Shown: positions 10,745 to 20,461 of the stretch, one piece after another
Numbering within the stretch: the first letter of the stretch is position 1
Layout: each line of letters opens with the position of its first letter
DNA from: Clonostachys chloroleuca
Lineage: Eukaryota > Ascomycota > Sordariomycetes > Hypocreales > Bionectriaceae
Length of the DNA: 64,000 bases
Assembly: GCA_037952775.1 (NCBI GenBank)
Contig: JBANAY010000001.1
Location: 2,666,001-2,730,000, forward strand
Direction of reading: 5' to 3'
The notes under the pieces: model-generated
Database searches by the model: none
What the model saw: only the letters and a program-made list of their open reading frames with translations
Told to the model about the DNA's origin: nothing
Program-made: the position numbers and the translations under genes

Positions 10745-13573
10745 TTAATCCTGGAAGAATTTGACAACCTGCTGGAGGTCTCTCAGGCCCACACCATGCT
10801 TAGGATAGCAGATGTATACCTCCTCTCCGAGAGCGCCAAACTTGTTGCGGAAATCAGCCTTGCGGCGGAGACCAAGATTCTCAACAATAGAGCGATATGT
10901 GCTGGCAAGGAACTTAGCACGAATGCCACCAAGATGCTCACCAGGAGTCAGCGTCTCGGATACTCCTACGCCAAAGGTGACCTGACCCGAGACGCTGGAG
11001 AGAACGAAGTTGATCAGTACTTCGATAGCACCGTTCACGGCCCCTGGGAAATCAAGTGCCCACTTGACTTGCCAGCCGTGACGTGGTGCGAGCTTGTGTA
11101 GAACGACCAAACTCATGACCTTGCCGTCCTTTTCAGCGACGAAGTAACGGCGATGTTCCTGATCGACCCACGGGCGAACCTCAGTCAGATGCACCTGTTT
11201 CCCCTTGCGAGAGTTCTTCCATTCTTCAATTGCAGGGTCAACGCGCTTCATGAAGTCCGCATCATACTTCACTTCATGAATCTTAACACCCTCACGCTCA
11301 ACTCGTCGGGTCTTGGGTCCCATGCTGTTCTGGTGCTTGTCTGCATCAACCCGCTGCTCCTCCGTGCAGGATAGAGTCCTCCATCCCAGTTCTTGGGCCA
11401 AAATCTTCTGGATATCATAAGAGACCAGCATCCACATAGGTGTCAGATGAAGCTCATGCGTCACAAATTTGGCAAAGGCCAAAGTAACATCTTTATACTG
11501 AGTCCGATCACAGAGGGGATCACCCGTGATCATGGCAAATTTTTCCTGCTTCACATATCCCACAGCAGCACCAGTGGGATGTCTCCATACCTCGAAACGG
11601 TCGTCAAGCCAAGAGGTGTTCGAAGCATCACCATAGTTGGCAATAAGCTTCTCCAAGGGTGGCATTGTGTCATTTGGATGGGGCTTGGTAGTGTCAGCTT
11701 CGGGGTGAGGCAACCCAGGCTTGCGCTCGGGCAGCGACTTGGGGTCGCGGTGAAAGAGGGAAGCGTATCGAACGTCGCCCAGTTCCAACATCCAACTAAC
11801 AATACGTTCAAGGCCCAGACCAGCGCCAGCGTGAGGCGGTGCACCAAGGTCAAAACCAGCCAAATAGTCTTCCATACCATCCTCGGAAATCCCAGCTGCC
11901 AACATATTGGTGCGTAGCTCATCGGGGTCGTGGATACGCTGACCACCAGAGCAAATCTCCTGGCCACGGATGAAAATGTCAAAAGACCGAGTCCAGTTGC
12001 GATCTTCGGGGTCTCTGTGCGTGTAGAAGGGGCGAGCATTGGCCGGGAACTTGTCGAGGATGTAATAATCAGTGCCGTACTTCTCCTTGACGAGTTGTCC
12101 AAGTCGAATCTCGTCGGGGGTAGAGAGATCTTCCTCTTCAACATCTCGTCCATCTTCTCGCAACATTCGAAGACCCTCCTTAAAATCGAGCACCAGGGTT
12201 TCCTCCAGCCATTTGAACTCGGAGCTAGGCCACCGCTTCTGCAAGAGTTCGATCTCAGGCAGAGAGTACACTGCTTCGAATACTGCCTTAAGGAAGTCAT
12301 CAAGAACCCAGATGACCTCGTGGTAATCCTCTTCGATAGCCATTTCAATGTCGAGGCCGGTGTATTCAGTCAGGTGGCGATGGGTGTTGGAGTTTTCTGC
12401 TCGGAAGACAGGGCCAACCTCGAAAACACGACGGAAGTCAGCCGACACACACATCTGCTTGGCCAGCTGTGGACTTTGGGCCAAGAAGGCATTTCTACCA
12501 AAGTAATTGACCTTGAATACGGCGGCACCGCTTTCAGTGGCAGCAGGCTGCAGTTTGGGGGTGTTAATTTCAACAAAACCCTTATTCTCCATGGTCTCTC
12601 GGAACACCCGAGTTACTAGAGAACGAACACGGAAGAGGACCTGGTTGGACGGGTGGCGCAAATCCAGAATGCGTGATGCCATGCGGTTACGCAGGCTCTC
12701 CGGGGGCTTGTAGTTGCTAAAGGGTGCGCTGGCGGCAGCATTCACAAGGTAGATGGAGTCGATGTCAACCTCGACGCCGGAGTGCGTAGCGGATCTGATA
12801 GGCTCTGGGGGCTCCTTGAGGACACCGTGAACTTGCACGAGGGATTCAGGGTTTAGCTTTTGAACCCACTTGACCATATCCATGTTTTCGCGAGACAGGA
12901 CACCCTGAATAGAATGTGTTTGATCACGGAGGAGGAGGAAATCCAATGCCTTGGAGAGCTGGCGCTGGGTGTGAATCCGGGCACGGAAGTCAACCTCGGT
13001 ACCAATCGGCAGCTTGTCGAGCTGCGAGATTGTGTTGAGCTCGTTGGGATGAACGAGTAACTCGGAACTAGCGCCTGTGCGTTGACTGTTGCGGCCACTA
13101 TCCATACTAGACCTGGCCGACATTATGTCCAGGCTAGAGCGCGTAGAGCTTTTGATCTCAACGCCGCTGTCATTCATCTTGGCAAGCAGTTTGCGGTGGT
13201 CCGCAGGAATAGTTGAGACACCAGCGCTGACTCGCTTGGGGTTGGAGCTGAGGCTGAGGTTGCTGGCGACGGTGGGCGAGATCGGAGAGACTTGGGAGAT
13301 GGGAGATGTCGGTGCACGGCTAGAAGTGGGATTCTCGTTGACCGTAGACGTCTCGATTAACGGGGATCGGACAGCAGGTGTTGTGTCCGTCGAGTCCTTT
13401 TGAATCGTCGAGGCGCTGTCGCTTTTGTTGCCATTGGTAGCTGCGCCTTCAAGGCTCGACCGACCACTGTTATCACTCGACTGGCCCTTCCCATTTCTAT
13501 TCTTGCTTCGAGAGCGATGTGGTAGCCCGAGGGCGGATACCACAGGGGCAAAGATCCCAGAGGCGCTGGGCAT
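10745..13573 (-). CDS. erdS: Ergosteryl-3-beta-O-L-aspartate synthase (AspRS-DUF2156 fusion, ErdS)
   Basis: Intronless, 942 residues, ATG at 13571-13573. Residues 1-175 are Ser/Thr-rich and disordered, with a basic patch at 20-30 (RSRSKNRNGKG). About 190-280 is the OB-fold anticodon-binding domain. About 305-610 is the class II aspartyl-tRNA synthetase core: motif 2 is FEVGPVFRAE (384-393) with R391 and the following TEYTGLDIEM, and motif 3 is GLGLERIVSW (585-594). About 640-942 is a DUF2156/LPG-synthase-C domain of the MprF acyltransferase type, but without MprF's membrane helices. In work on Aspergillus fumigatus and yeast expression this fusion was shown to charge tRNA-Asp and pass aspartate to ergosterol's 3-hydroxyl. 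It therefore is probably not the housekeeping cytosolic AspRS, which should be encoded elsewhere. The call rests on architecture; activity is inferred. The candidate hydrolase partner is the divergent gene at 15952. Confidence 0.88.
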   Translation of the reverse strand: MPSASGIFAPVVSALGLPHRSRSKNRNGKGQSSDNSGRSSLEGAATNGNKSDSASTIQKDSTDTTPAVRSPLIETSTVNENPTSSRAPTSPISQVSPISPTVASNLSLSSNPKRVSAGVSTIPADHRKLLAKMNDSGVEIKSSTRSSLDIMSARSSMDSGRNSQRTGASSELLVHPNELNTISQLDKLPIGTEVDFRARIHTQRQLSKALDFLLLRDQTHSIQGVLSRENMDMVKWVQKLNPESLVQVHGVLKEPPEPIRSATHSGVEVDIDSIYLVNAAASAPFSNYKPPESLRNRMASRILDLRHPSNQVLFRVRSLVTRVFRETMENKGFVEINTPKLQPAATESGAAVFKVNYFGRNAFLAQSPQLAKQMCVSADFRRVFEVGPVFRAENSNTHRHLTEYTGLDIEMAIEEDYHEVIWVLDDFLKAVFEAVYSLPEIELLQKRWPSSEFKWLEETLVLDFKEGLRMLREDGRDVEEEDLSTPDEIRLGQLVKEKYGTDYYILDKFPANARPFYTHRDPEDRNWTRSFDIFIRGQEICSGGQRIHDPDELRTNMLAAGISEDGMEDYLAGFDLGAPPHAGAGLGLERIVSWMLELGDVRYASLFHRDPKSLPERKPGLPHPEADTTKPHPNDTMPPLEKLIANYGDASNTSWLDDRFEVWRHPTGAAVGYVKQEKFAMITGDPLCDRTQYKDVTLAFAKFVTHELHLTPMWMLVSYDIQKILAQELGWRTLSCTEEQRVDADKHQNSMGPKTRRVEREGVKIHEVKYDADFMKRVDPAIEEWKNSRKGKQVHLTEVRPWVDQEHRRYFVAEKDGKVMSLVVLHKLAPRHGWQVKWALDFPGAVNGAIEVLINFVLSSVSGQVTFGVGVSETLTPGEHLGGIRAKFLASTYRSIVENLGLRRKADFRNKFGALGEEVYICYPKHGVGLRDLQQVVKFFQD

Positions 13574-15951
13574 GTTGTATTCTCGGCTCGTCGGCCAGGG
13601 TTGTAAACAATGAATTTGCCCAAGCGGAAATGGTGGTGATGTCGGGTCAACTAATATCTCCCACCTTGGCAGGGCAAATTTCAGGTCGCAAGGACGGGAT
13701 CGACCGATGGTTGACCAGTCGGTGACGTATTGAAGATCGAAGGTCCAGGGTGTTATGGACCCAATTCAATGGTACCTAGGTAGGCTAGGACAGGTGGTAC
13801 AGAGAGAAGATGAGTGAGATGGAAAAGCCTTGGAAGACAGTGGCGCGGGAAGAGGCGATTATTAAGAAGACAGAAAAGGGCGTAGAGGGGCCGGCCGGAA
13901 GGGTTTTCAGCACGGGCAATGGTTATAAGTCCGGGCAAGGAAGCGAAAGTCAGACAGCGAGAAGCTTTTAGGAGCGGATTTTGGTTGAGCTAGCCCACGC
14001 TGCAAGGAGACGGATGTATGCTGAAAGAAATGGGGCCGGACTACTGCAGGACTCCAACGCCAACGTTGCTGGTTTCAATTTGTAAGGCGCCTATAAGTCG
14101 GCCTAGGCACGCAGGTGCTAAAGATGGGAAGTGGCTGGGAGGGCGTGTTGGATGGTGCCGATGCATCCACGCCAATCTACACAGACGTCCCGTCTACATC
14201 TGGATACTTGCATCCCTACTGGGCGCCCGGGGAGTGGTGAGGTCATGGGCGGTTGCACACATGTGCGGCAGTGACCCGGCAGTGGTTTCGGGCAGTGATC
14301 CCTGCTACTACATCCTGGCAGGCGCGGTGCATGGCAGGTACCCAGTACAAGGCCTCGGCACGCAGGTGTGGCCGCAGGAGCGACTTTCCGGCCGTTTCCA
14401 CGGAAGGCGCCAATCGCATCGCTCGGACGTTGGGGGATCAAACAACCTTTTTGCCCTTTGTTCTTTCGTCTTCCGAATCTAGACTCGTGGCCCGTTGAAT
14501 GGCGACCAAGGGTGAAGGTTAAGGTACCGAGTTACCGAGACTAGACGCCACGCCCCTAGGACATGGGCCCGTCTATCGCCAGACATGTGTGATTCGCTGG
14601 TGGCTTGACAGCGGCTTTCGCTAGCACGAGGTAACCCCTCCTCTCATCGACATCGACGCAGAAAACCTGACTTGTGGTTTGGTCATAGATGCGCTCATTA
14701 TTGCTATCAAAATTGGCTCGCGGAGCTCGTCTCCGGCTGGTTTGCCAATCAGCCATTTCAGCTGAGATGTCTGAGTTGTGCGAGGCAATTGCTTATGTCA
14801 CGTACCGTACGAGCCGCCCTGACTTCACCCAACAGGTCTGCTGTAGCCACAGGCGGGACAGGGGGTGCTAGCCCAATGTGACGTCAACCACGACCACCAA
14901 GATTCGGGGCGTTCGGGTCGTGCGGACTGCGACAAGTCCAAGAATCCCCGATTCCCTAAATCCTGTCCAGGTTCCTGGTCCGGTCGTCAATCATGCGAAA
15001 ACTCGCAAACTGGCCGAGCTCAGTGCTCATGTGCTACGACAATAATAGTAGCGCATGTGATAGCTGTTCAGCTATGTGCCGCCCGTTGGGATCCGCCGCC
15101 ATTGGGGTTGTTGAAAATTTCATCACGCTTAGGATACTCGCTGACCAAGACTTGTAATATTTGTCACTACTAGTAAGCATAACCAATATCATGGCTGCTT
15201 GGAAACGCCCGCTCTAACTCCACACACAGTCTCATAAAGTTTTGTAGCTCACCCTAGAGGCCGGCGCCATGCAGCGCTAACATGGCCTATAGATATGACT
15301 GTGCTCTTATAAACCCAAGTTTCACTTCAAAATGTCGTAACTAGCGGAGAGCGTGATTTATTAGTATCCTCGCTAAGATTCCATCAGCCCTATTCGAACC
15401 TTGCAGATCAATCTCATGTGGGCTGCTCGTATGTCGTCGTGCCTACCGCAGCATGCAACCGCGATTAATGAGATCAGGGTCCCTCCTCTGGTTTGCTTTT
15501 TTCCTTTTTGGGGATCTGCGCCTAAAATCAGGCCTTTAGCCCTGTCGGCTCGCTTCTAGCCTCCCCCCAATTCTGCCCCCCAAAAAGCGCTGCAATGGAA
15601 TTAAATCGTTCACTGAGCCCGCCCAATACTTTGCCGTTTTATCCGTCTTCCCTCCTCTTCTCATTTCCTCCTTCTTAGCTTCGGGTCTCCCGCTCCGGAT
15701 TCTCGCCTTTTCCACGGGGTCCGACCGCCTTGGATGATTTAGACTGCAGCGATTATCACCTGCATCCAAGTAGCCAATCCCCTCACTCCCAGCGTTTCCG
15801 ACCTGCAGCACCTACAGTCACCCTAAACACCGTGTTTGCATGATTCTTACCTTTCATTCCTGTCTCTCCCCACTAGAGCTCGGTCTGGGACCCCCTCCTT
15901 CTGCTTGAGCTACCCCACCTCTATCCTCTCCATCCGATTCCTCATCTTCTG
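13574..15951. promoter_or_regulatory. 2.4-kb divergent spacer between erdS and the candidate erdH
   Basis: Both genes start at its edges and point outward, so their promoters and any shared control elements should be here. It holds a GGTACC palindrome (13771-13776). The last 100 bases before 15952 are CT-rich, typical of a fungal transcription start region. Several short open frames between 14000 and 15200 were not convincing as exons. This is long for a shared fungal promoter, so an unrecognised small or non-coding gene is possible. Confidence 0.45.
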
Positions 15952-17148
15952 ATGGAGTTGGTGGAAGCAAGTAGTGTCGACAACCCGACTACCCCAGAGC
16001 CTCGGGATTATGTAAACCCTCTGGAGTCTAGTTCTCGGTGGTACCTTAATGCCCGAGCCCAGTTGATCAGATATGCCGCCAGCGTCGGCTTCAGTATTGC
16101 CAACAGGGCGGAACCTCCAGTGCCAGAGTTCACTCGGGAGATCTACCTGGATTCGACATTATCCCTGCTAAGTGGCCCCAAGAAGATCAAGGCCGAGGTA
16201 TGGATCCCGCCGAGAGTTTCCATCGGTCCTCGCCCAGCAGTAATCACATTCCACGGTGGCGGATGGATTCTCGGCCAAGGGACTGACAATGCCCGATGGG
16301 CAGGGGCCGTCATGAGCCAGCTCGACGCTGTTGTCTTCACCGTCAACTACAGGCTCGCGCCGAGCTTCCCTTTCCCCACGCCCATCGAGGACTGCGTGGA
16401 TGCCGTCTGTCAGATAGCCCGACACGCTGGCGAATTCGGCATCGACCCAGACAAGATCATCATTTCGGGCTTCTCAGCCGGCGCTACCAACACCTTGGCA
16501 GCATGGATATGTCTTCAGGAACCCGAAAGGTTTGGTTACACGCTTCCATTCCACCCGTCGAGGATTGCTGGCCTTGTGCTCTTTTACCCCACTCTGGACT
16601 ACACCATGTCACGGCCTGAGAAGCGAGAGCAGTGTCCCAGGCCAGACCTCACTCTGCCCAAGAGTCTGACTGACCTCATCGATGCCTCATATGTGTATCC
16701 TCCAATCCCGCGGGAAAAACGATCGGACCCGAGGTTGTCTCCGGGCCTCATGTCTGACGAGCTGGTGAAGAAGCTGCCTCCGATACACCTTTGCGTGTGC
16801 GAATACGATATGCTTCTTCTTGAGGGGATGAAATTTGCAAGCAGACTCAAGGACCATCGAAAGCAATGCGAGTTGCGTGTCGTTAAGGGTGAGAAGCATG
16901 CCTGGGACGGCCCTCCTCCCATGGCCCCGAAGGAGAGCGTTGCTATCGAGTACGGAGCTGCAGTCCAGTCCATGGCCGACTGGCTGGGCGGCGACACGAC
17001 GGATAAAGACTCGATTAGGACTGTGCGGACGAAGAAGTCCAGGCTCGATCGGCCCACGGGCTTGTTAATACGTGCCGTGTCCGCCCTCGAGGTTCGAAAC
17101 ACTGAGAAAAAGTTACAACGAGAGAGATCCTCTCAGTTGCGACCATGA
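15952..17148 (+). CDS. erdH: Alpha/beta hydrolase (HSL family), candidate ergosteryl-aspartate hydrolase ErdH
   Basis: Single-exon gene of 398 residues, ATG at 15952. It has the hormone-sensitive-lipase signature: oxyanion motif HGGGW (101-105), nucleophile elbow GFSAGA (173-178) with Ser175, the acid probably Asp286 in CEYDMLL, and His316 in EKHAWDG. The family hydrolyses small esters. No signal peptide or membrane helix is evident, and the last 50 residues are basic (Arg/Lys-rich) and probably disordered. From memory of the ErdS literature, the dedicated hydrolase ErdH that removes aspartate from ergosteryl-aspartate is an alpha/beta hydrolase encoded beside erdS in A. fumigatus. This gene is erdS's immediate divergent neighbour, which supports the assignment. 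The fold and triad are visible; the ErdH identity is inferred from position and could instead be a generic esterase. Confidence 0.6.
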   Translation: MELVEASSVDNPTTPEPRDYVNPLESSSRWYLNARAQLIRYAASVGFSIANRAEPPVPEFTREIYLDSTLSLLSGPKKIKAEVWIPPRVSIGPRPAVITFHGGGWILGQGTDNARWAGAVMSQLDAVVFTVNYRLAPSFPFPTPIEDCVDAVCQIARHAGEFGIDPDKIIISGFSAGATNTLAAWICLQEPERFGYTLPFHPSRIAGLVLFYPTLDYTMSRPEKREQCPRPDLTLPKSLTDLIDASYVYPPIPREKRSDPRLSPGLMSDELVKKLPPIHLCVCEYDMLLLEGMKFASRLKDHRKQCELRVVKGEKHAWDGPPPMAPKESVAIEYGAAVQSMADWLGGDTTDKDSIRTVRTKKSRLDRPTGLLIRAVSALEVRNTEKKLQRERSSQLRP

Positions 17149-17872
17149 TCAGACGGAAGGGATGATTTGTACGACTTTTTTTTCCCGGATGGGCGTTGTT
17201 CTCTCGTCTTGTCTTGTCTTGTCCATATTATCAGCGTTGGCGTGATTGTCATTCCTATCATAGAGCGATCTAGAGTACACAGCGGATCACACATGAGAGG
17301 TTCTTATATACGTTCTGGATTTGTTTACATATTTTATTCTGAGCTTAGAACATAGAGCTCGATATATAATAAATGGGTTTCTGGCAGGTTTTAAGACATC
17401 GAGTTGCTGGTTCGTAAATTGACTAAGAACATTCCGTGCATATTTAGCCCCCGGATTGATGTTTAAACAACAGCAAGGTCGAAAATCATAAAGGGAAATC
17501 ATAATGTTTTTAGCCAACACATTGTGACTACGTGCTTTTTAGGGCTAAGAATCCCTTGGGCAACACACTCACCAGCATGTACAGATCGCAGTCTTGTTGT
17601 CTTTCATCATGGCTCTTAATCTCTTAGAGACGGAATATCAAGTGGTATATTGGAGTGACTAATCCTAATTTAGTATCTTGATAAGAACTAATCTGCTGCC
17701 AGAATACGGCCAGCCCTGTTGGAATTTTCTGTTTCGTTTTGATATGAACGCATCATGTTGAGAACTTAGATTACGGAGTCCCCTCGCACGGCACGCCACT
17801 TGCCATCACATGTATTAAACACGGCAAGATTTGCCACATATATTTACCGCAGCCTTCCCTTAGCCGCTAGGT
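17149..17872. other. Spacer between the convergent candidate erdH and GLTP genes
   Basis: About 0.7 kb of AT-rich 3' flanking DNA; no supportable gene or repeat was seen. Confidence 0.5.
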
Positions 17873-18703
17873 TTACCACTTGGCCTCCTTGGAGTTGACA
17901 AACTCCTTGAGGATGCCCACGACCTTCTCCAGGGCGGCCAGGTAGGCCGCCATCTCCTCGGAGACCTTGGCCTGGTCGTCACCGAGCTTGGGGTAGAAGT
18001 CTTTTCTGTATGGGCAGGCGCTCATGGCGGCGCTGAAGATGGGCTTGACGATGAAGCTGTGGTGAGGCTTGAGGGTGGAGCCGTAGGCGTTGCGGAAGGA
18101 GTCGGCGAGCTCCTCGGAGGGGTTGGCGACGTTGGCCTTGAGGCCGAGGCAGGTGAACTCGAGACCACTGCCAAGGAAGATTTGTTAACTAATGTGTTCC
18201 TAAAGCGTGGCTAGGGGAGGCCACGAGGTATAGGAGCCTCTATAATGGATACGCACCGGACGAGCCAGAGAAGACCCTCAGTGGCGACGTGCTTCTTGGT
18301 GGCAAGCTCGTTCTTTACGAGAGCTTGGATGGTCTCGGAGTCGGCGGGGGCAGCAAGCTGACGGTCGCGGAGCTTCTGTAGAAAGGGGGGGAGAGGTCAG
18401 TCGAATAGATTGTCATTGCTTGGGTGAGGGGCACGAACCTTGATGTTGCCTCCCAAGTCATTCTTGACGGGGGAGAAAGCTACAGAGCCGAGAACATCTA
18501 GAACCCCCAAGCGATTAGATTGGAGTCTTTGGGGAAGCATTGTCACATCGAGAGCTTCAAATACCGAAGATAGTGGTGAGGGACTCGGCAGCGTCGAGAA
18601 ACTCGGTGGTGGCAATGGAGTTGTCGGCACCGATAGGGACATCAGTGAAGGACTTCTTGAAGGTCTGCACAATTGTGCCACCGGCGGGGATCTGGACGGA
18701 CAT
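17873..18703 (-). CDS. het-C2: Glycolipid transfer protein, HET-C2 type, four exons
   Basis: Reading on the minus strand, exons are 18703-18565, 18497-18439, 18375-18257 and 18167-17873 (donors GTATTT, GTTCGT, GTGCGT), giving 612 nt and 203 residues, the usual GLTP length. The protein opens MSVQIPAGGTIVQTFKKSF and continues FLDAAESLTTIFDVLGSVAF, then SPVKNDLGGNIKKLRDRQ: the D and K/N residues here are the sugar-headgroup recognition centre, with the conserved W in EGLLWLVRGLEFT and the C-terminal helix ending AKW. GLTPs move glycosphingolipids such as glucosylceramide between membranes on the cytosolic side. The Podospora homologue HET-C2 is a heterokaryon-incompatibility protein, so a role in self-recognition is possible but not shown here. 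Splice joins keep frame throughout. Confidence 0.92.
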
Positions 18704-20461
18704 AATGATGGGTATAAATGAGGATTTGTTTCTGATGAATCTCCAAAGGTTGAAGGTTGATAAAGGAGAAGGGGGAAAGGGTCTTGGTTCCTTAAGCCGT
18801 TGCTAGCTCTGTAGCTATGAGGTGTTCGTTGAGCGGTCAAGCTCAAATGGTGGGGTAGGTTGTGGCGTATTGAGGGGCCGCTACTGTTGCCATACCCCTG
18901 GGCAATGGTCCAGAACTGCAGACTCTCGCCATTTATTGCTCCACTCATCTAATGGTACGCAGAGGAGTACTGGGCAGCACAGTGCTGGTTGATGGATGTT
19001 TCCCGGTTGAATCGTAGCAGAAGTCACAGTGTTTGCACTGTCATTCGAGCCTGGGCAGGCGAGGAGCAGGTGTAATTGGAAGGTTGCCAACAATGTGCAA
19101 CGGGTGCTGTTAGTCTGCAATGGTTTGAGGATTGATCATTGCTTCCCCTGAAGTACATGCTGTATCGAATGTGCGGAATTGATACTGCTTTTCTACAGAA
19201 GCAACGTTGACTAGATGGGAAGAGGCAAATAAAGGGGGTTGCTTAGATTGATGGAACACACTATCTACGAGCGCACGTAGCAGCGTCTAGGAATTTTTGC
19301 TTTCTAGGCTTATGCTCCCACCTCTATGCGAACGCCTGCGAACGTCACGGGGAGGAAGGCAAATACATCGACCTACTGTGTCCAGTTGCAGAGAAGACAA
19401 CATTACCTGAGTGCGGGGTGAGTGAAAGAGCAATGCAACCCAACTTCGCCTAACCTATACTCGGTGTTCAGAATCCTAGGGCGGGGCACGCAGATCGTTT
19501 TTTATCAGTCTTTTATCTTATCTTTTTCTTTATGAAGCCTACCCTACAGTAAGGTACAGCATGATGTTGCATTGTGCGAGCTGGTGGGCGCGATTTGGCC
19601 TGACGTCATAGACTCAAGGATGGCGCGTCCTCCAATCACCAAGATAATCAGACGTTGAATTTTGGAACACACGACCCAGGCTAATGCAAACAATTGACCG
19701 ATCCTCACTGCAGCGGCGATCTTGAGGAGTGAATGGGCGAATGGCATCCCTTTGCCATCGCAGGAGATGGGAAGTTTAGCACTTCCGCACTCAACAGCTA
19801 ATAGCAATTGACAATACCGTGACGGTAAAATTGGAGGGCTGGGTACTTGTAGCTTCCGACTACTGCTCCATGCAGCTCACTTGAATAATATGGAGAGCAG
19901 CTGAAAGAAAAGCAAAGACCCCCAGTTCCGAGCAATGACGTGTCTCCCCGCTTATTGCCTCTGGTTTTCTTTCCAAAATCCCCGTCCAAGTCAAATACGG
20001 GCTCGCTCCAGGGTCACCGGCATGGCAAATCGGACCAACAGCCGCTTCCTTGAGGGGAATGGGTCGGCGACATGGATGCCTGCATGGGCATGGACAATGG
20101 CAGCGGATCAGGAATTATCTTTCCTAAGCTTATTGTTGGTTGCCAATGACATCGGCCGTGAGCCGTGAAGACCAGAAGAAGATGGAAACAGGTTGCAGGT
20201 GCAGATCAGCCTGCATGGCTCTAGCTGATCCGAGTAAGAGCACCGCAGTGCCTCTGCCTACATCAACAGCTCATCCTCCCTTCTCCATCCTCCTCCATCC
20301 TCCTCGCACCACTCCTTTCAAGTATAGTAGTGTCTGTCCCTACCTATAAATAACTGCTCTGTTCTACCTTGAATTACTTATAACCCCTCCCTCCCCGCTC
20401 ACCTTTCCCTTCCCCTCCGTTCAGTTTCCCCATACTAAACGACACCAAGCGGGCAACCACC
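18704..20461. promoter_or_regulatory. Divergent spacer between GLTP and phospholipase D
   Basis: About 1.75 kb. The PLD side has a TATAAA box at 20345-20350, 112 bp before its ATG, inside a strongly CT-rich leader (about 20270-20450). No supportable gene lies between. Confidence 0.5.
20345..20350 (+). promoter_or_regulatory. TATA box candidate for the phospholipase D gene
   Basis: TATAAA 112 bp upstream of the PLD start codon, embedded in a CT-rich leader. This is a plausible but untested core promoter. Confidence 0.4.
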
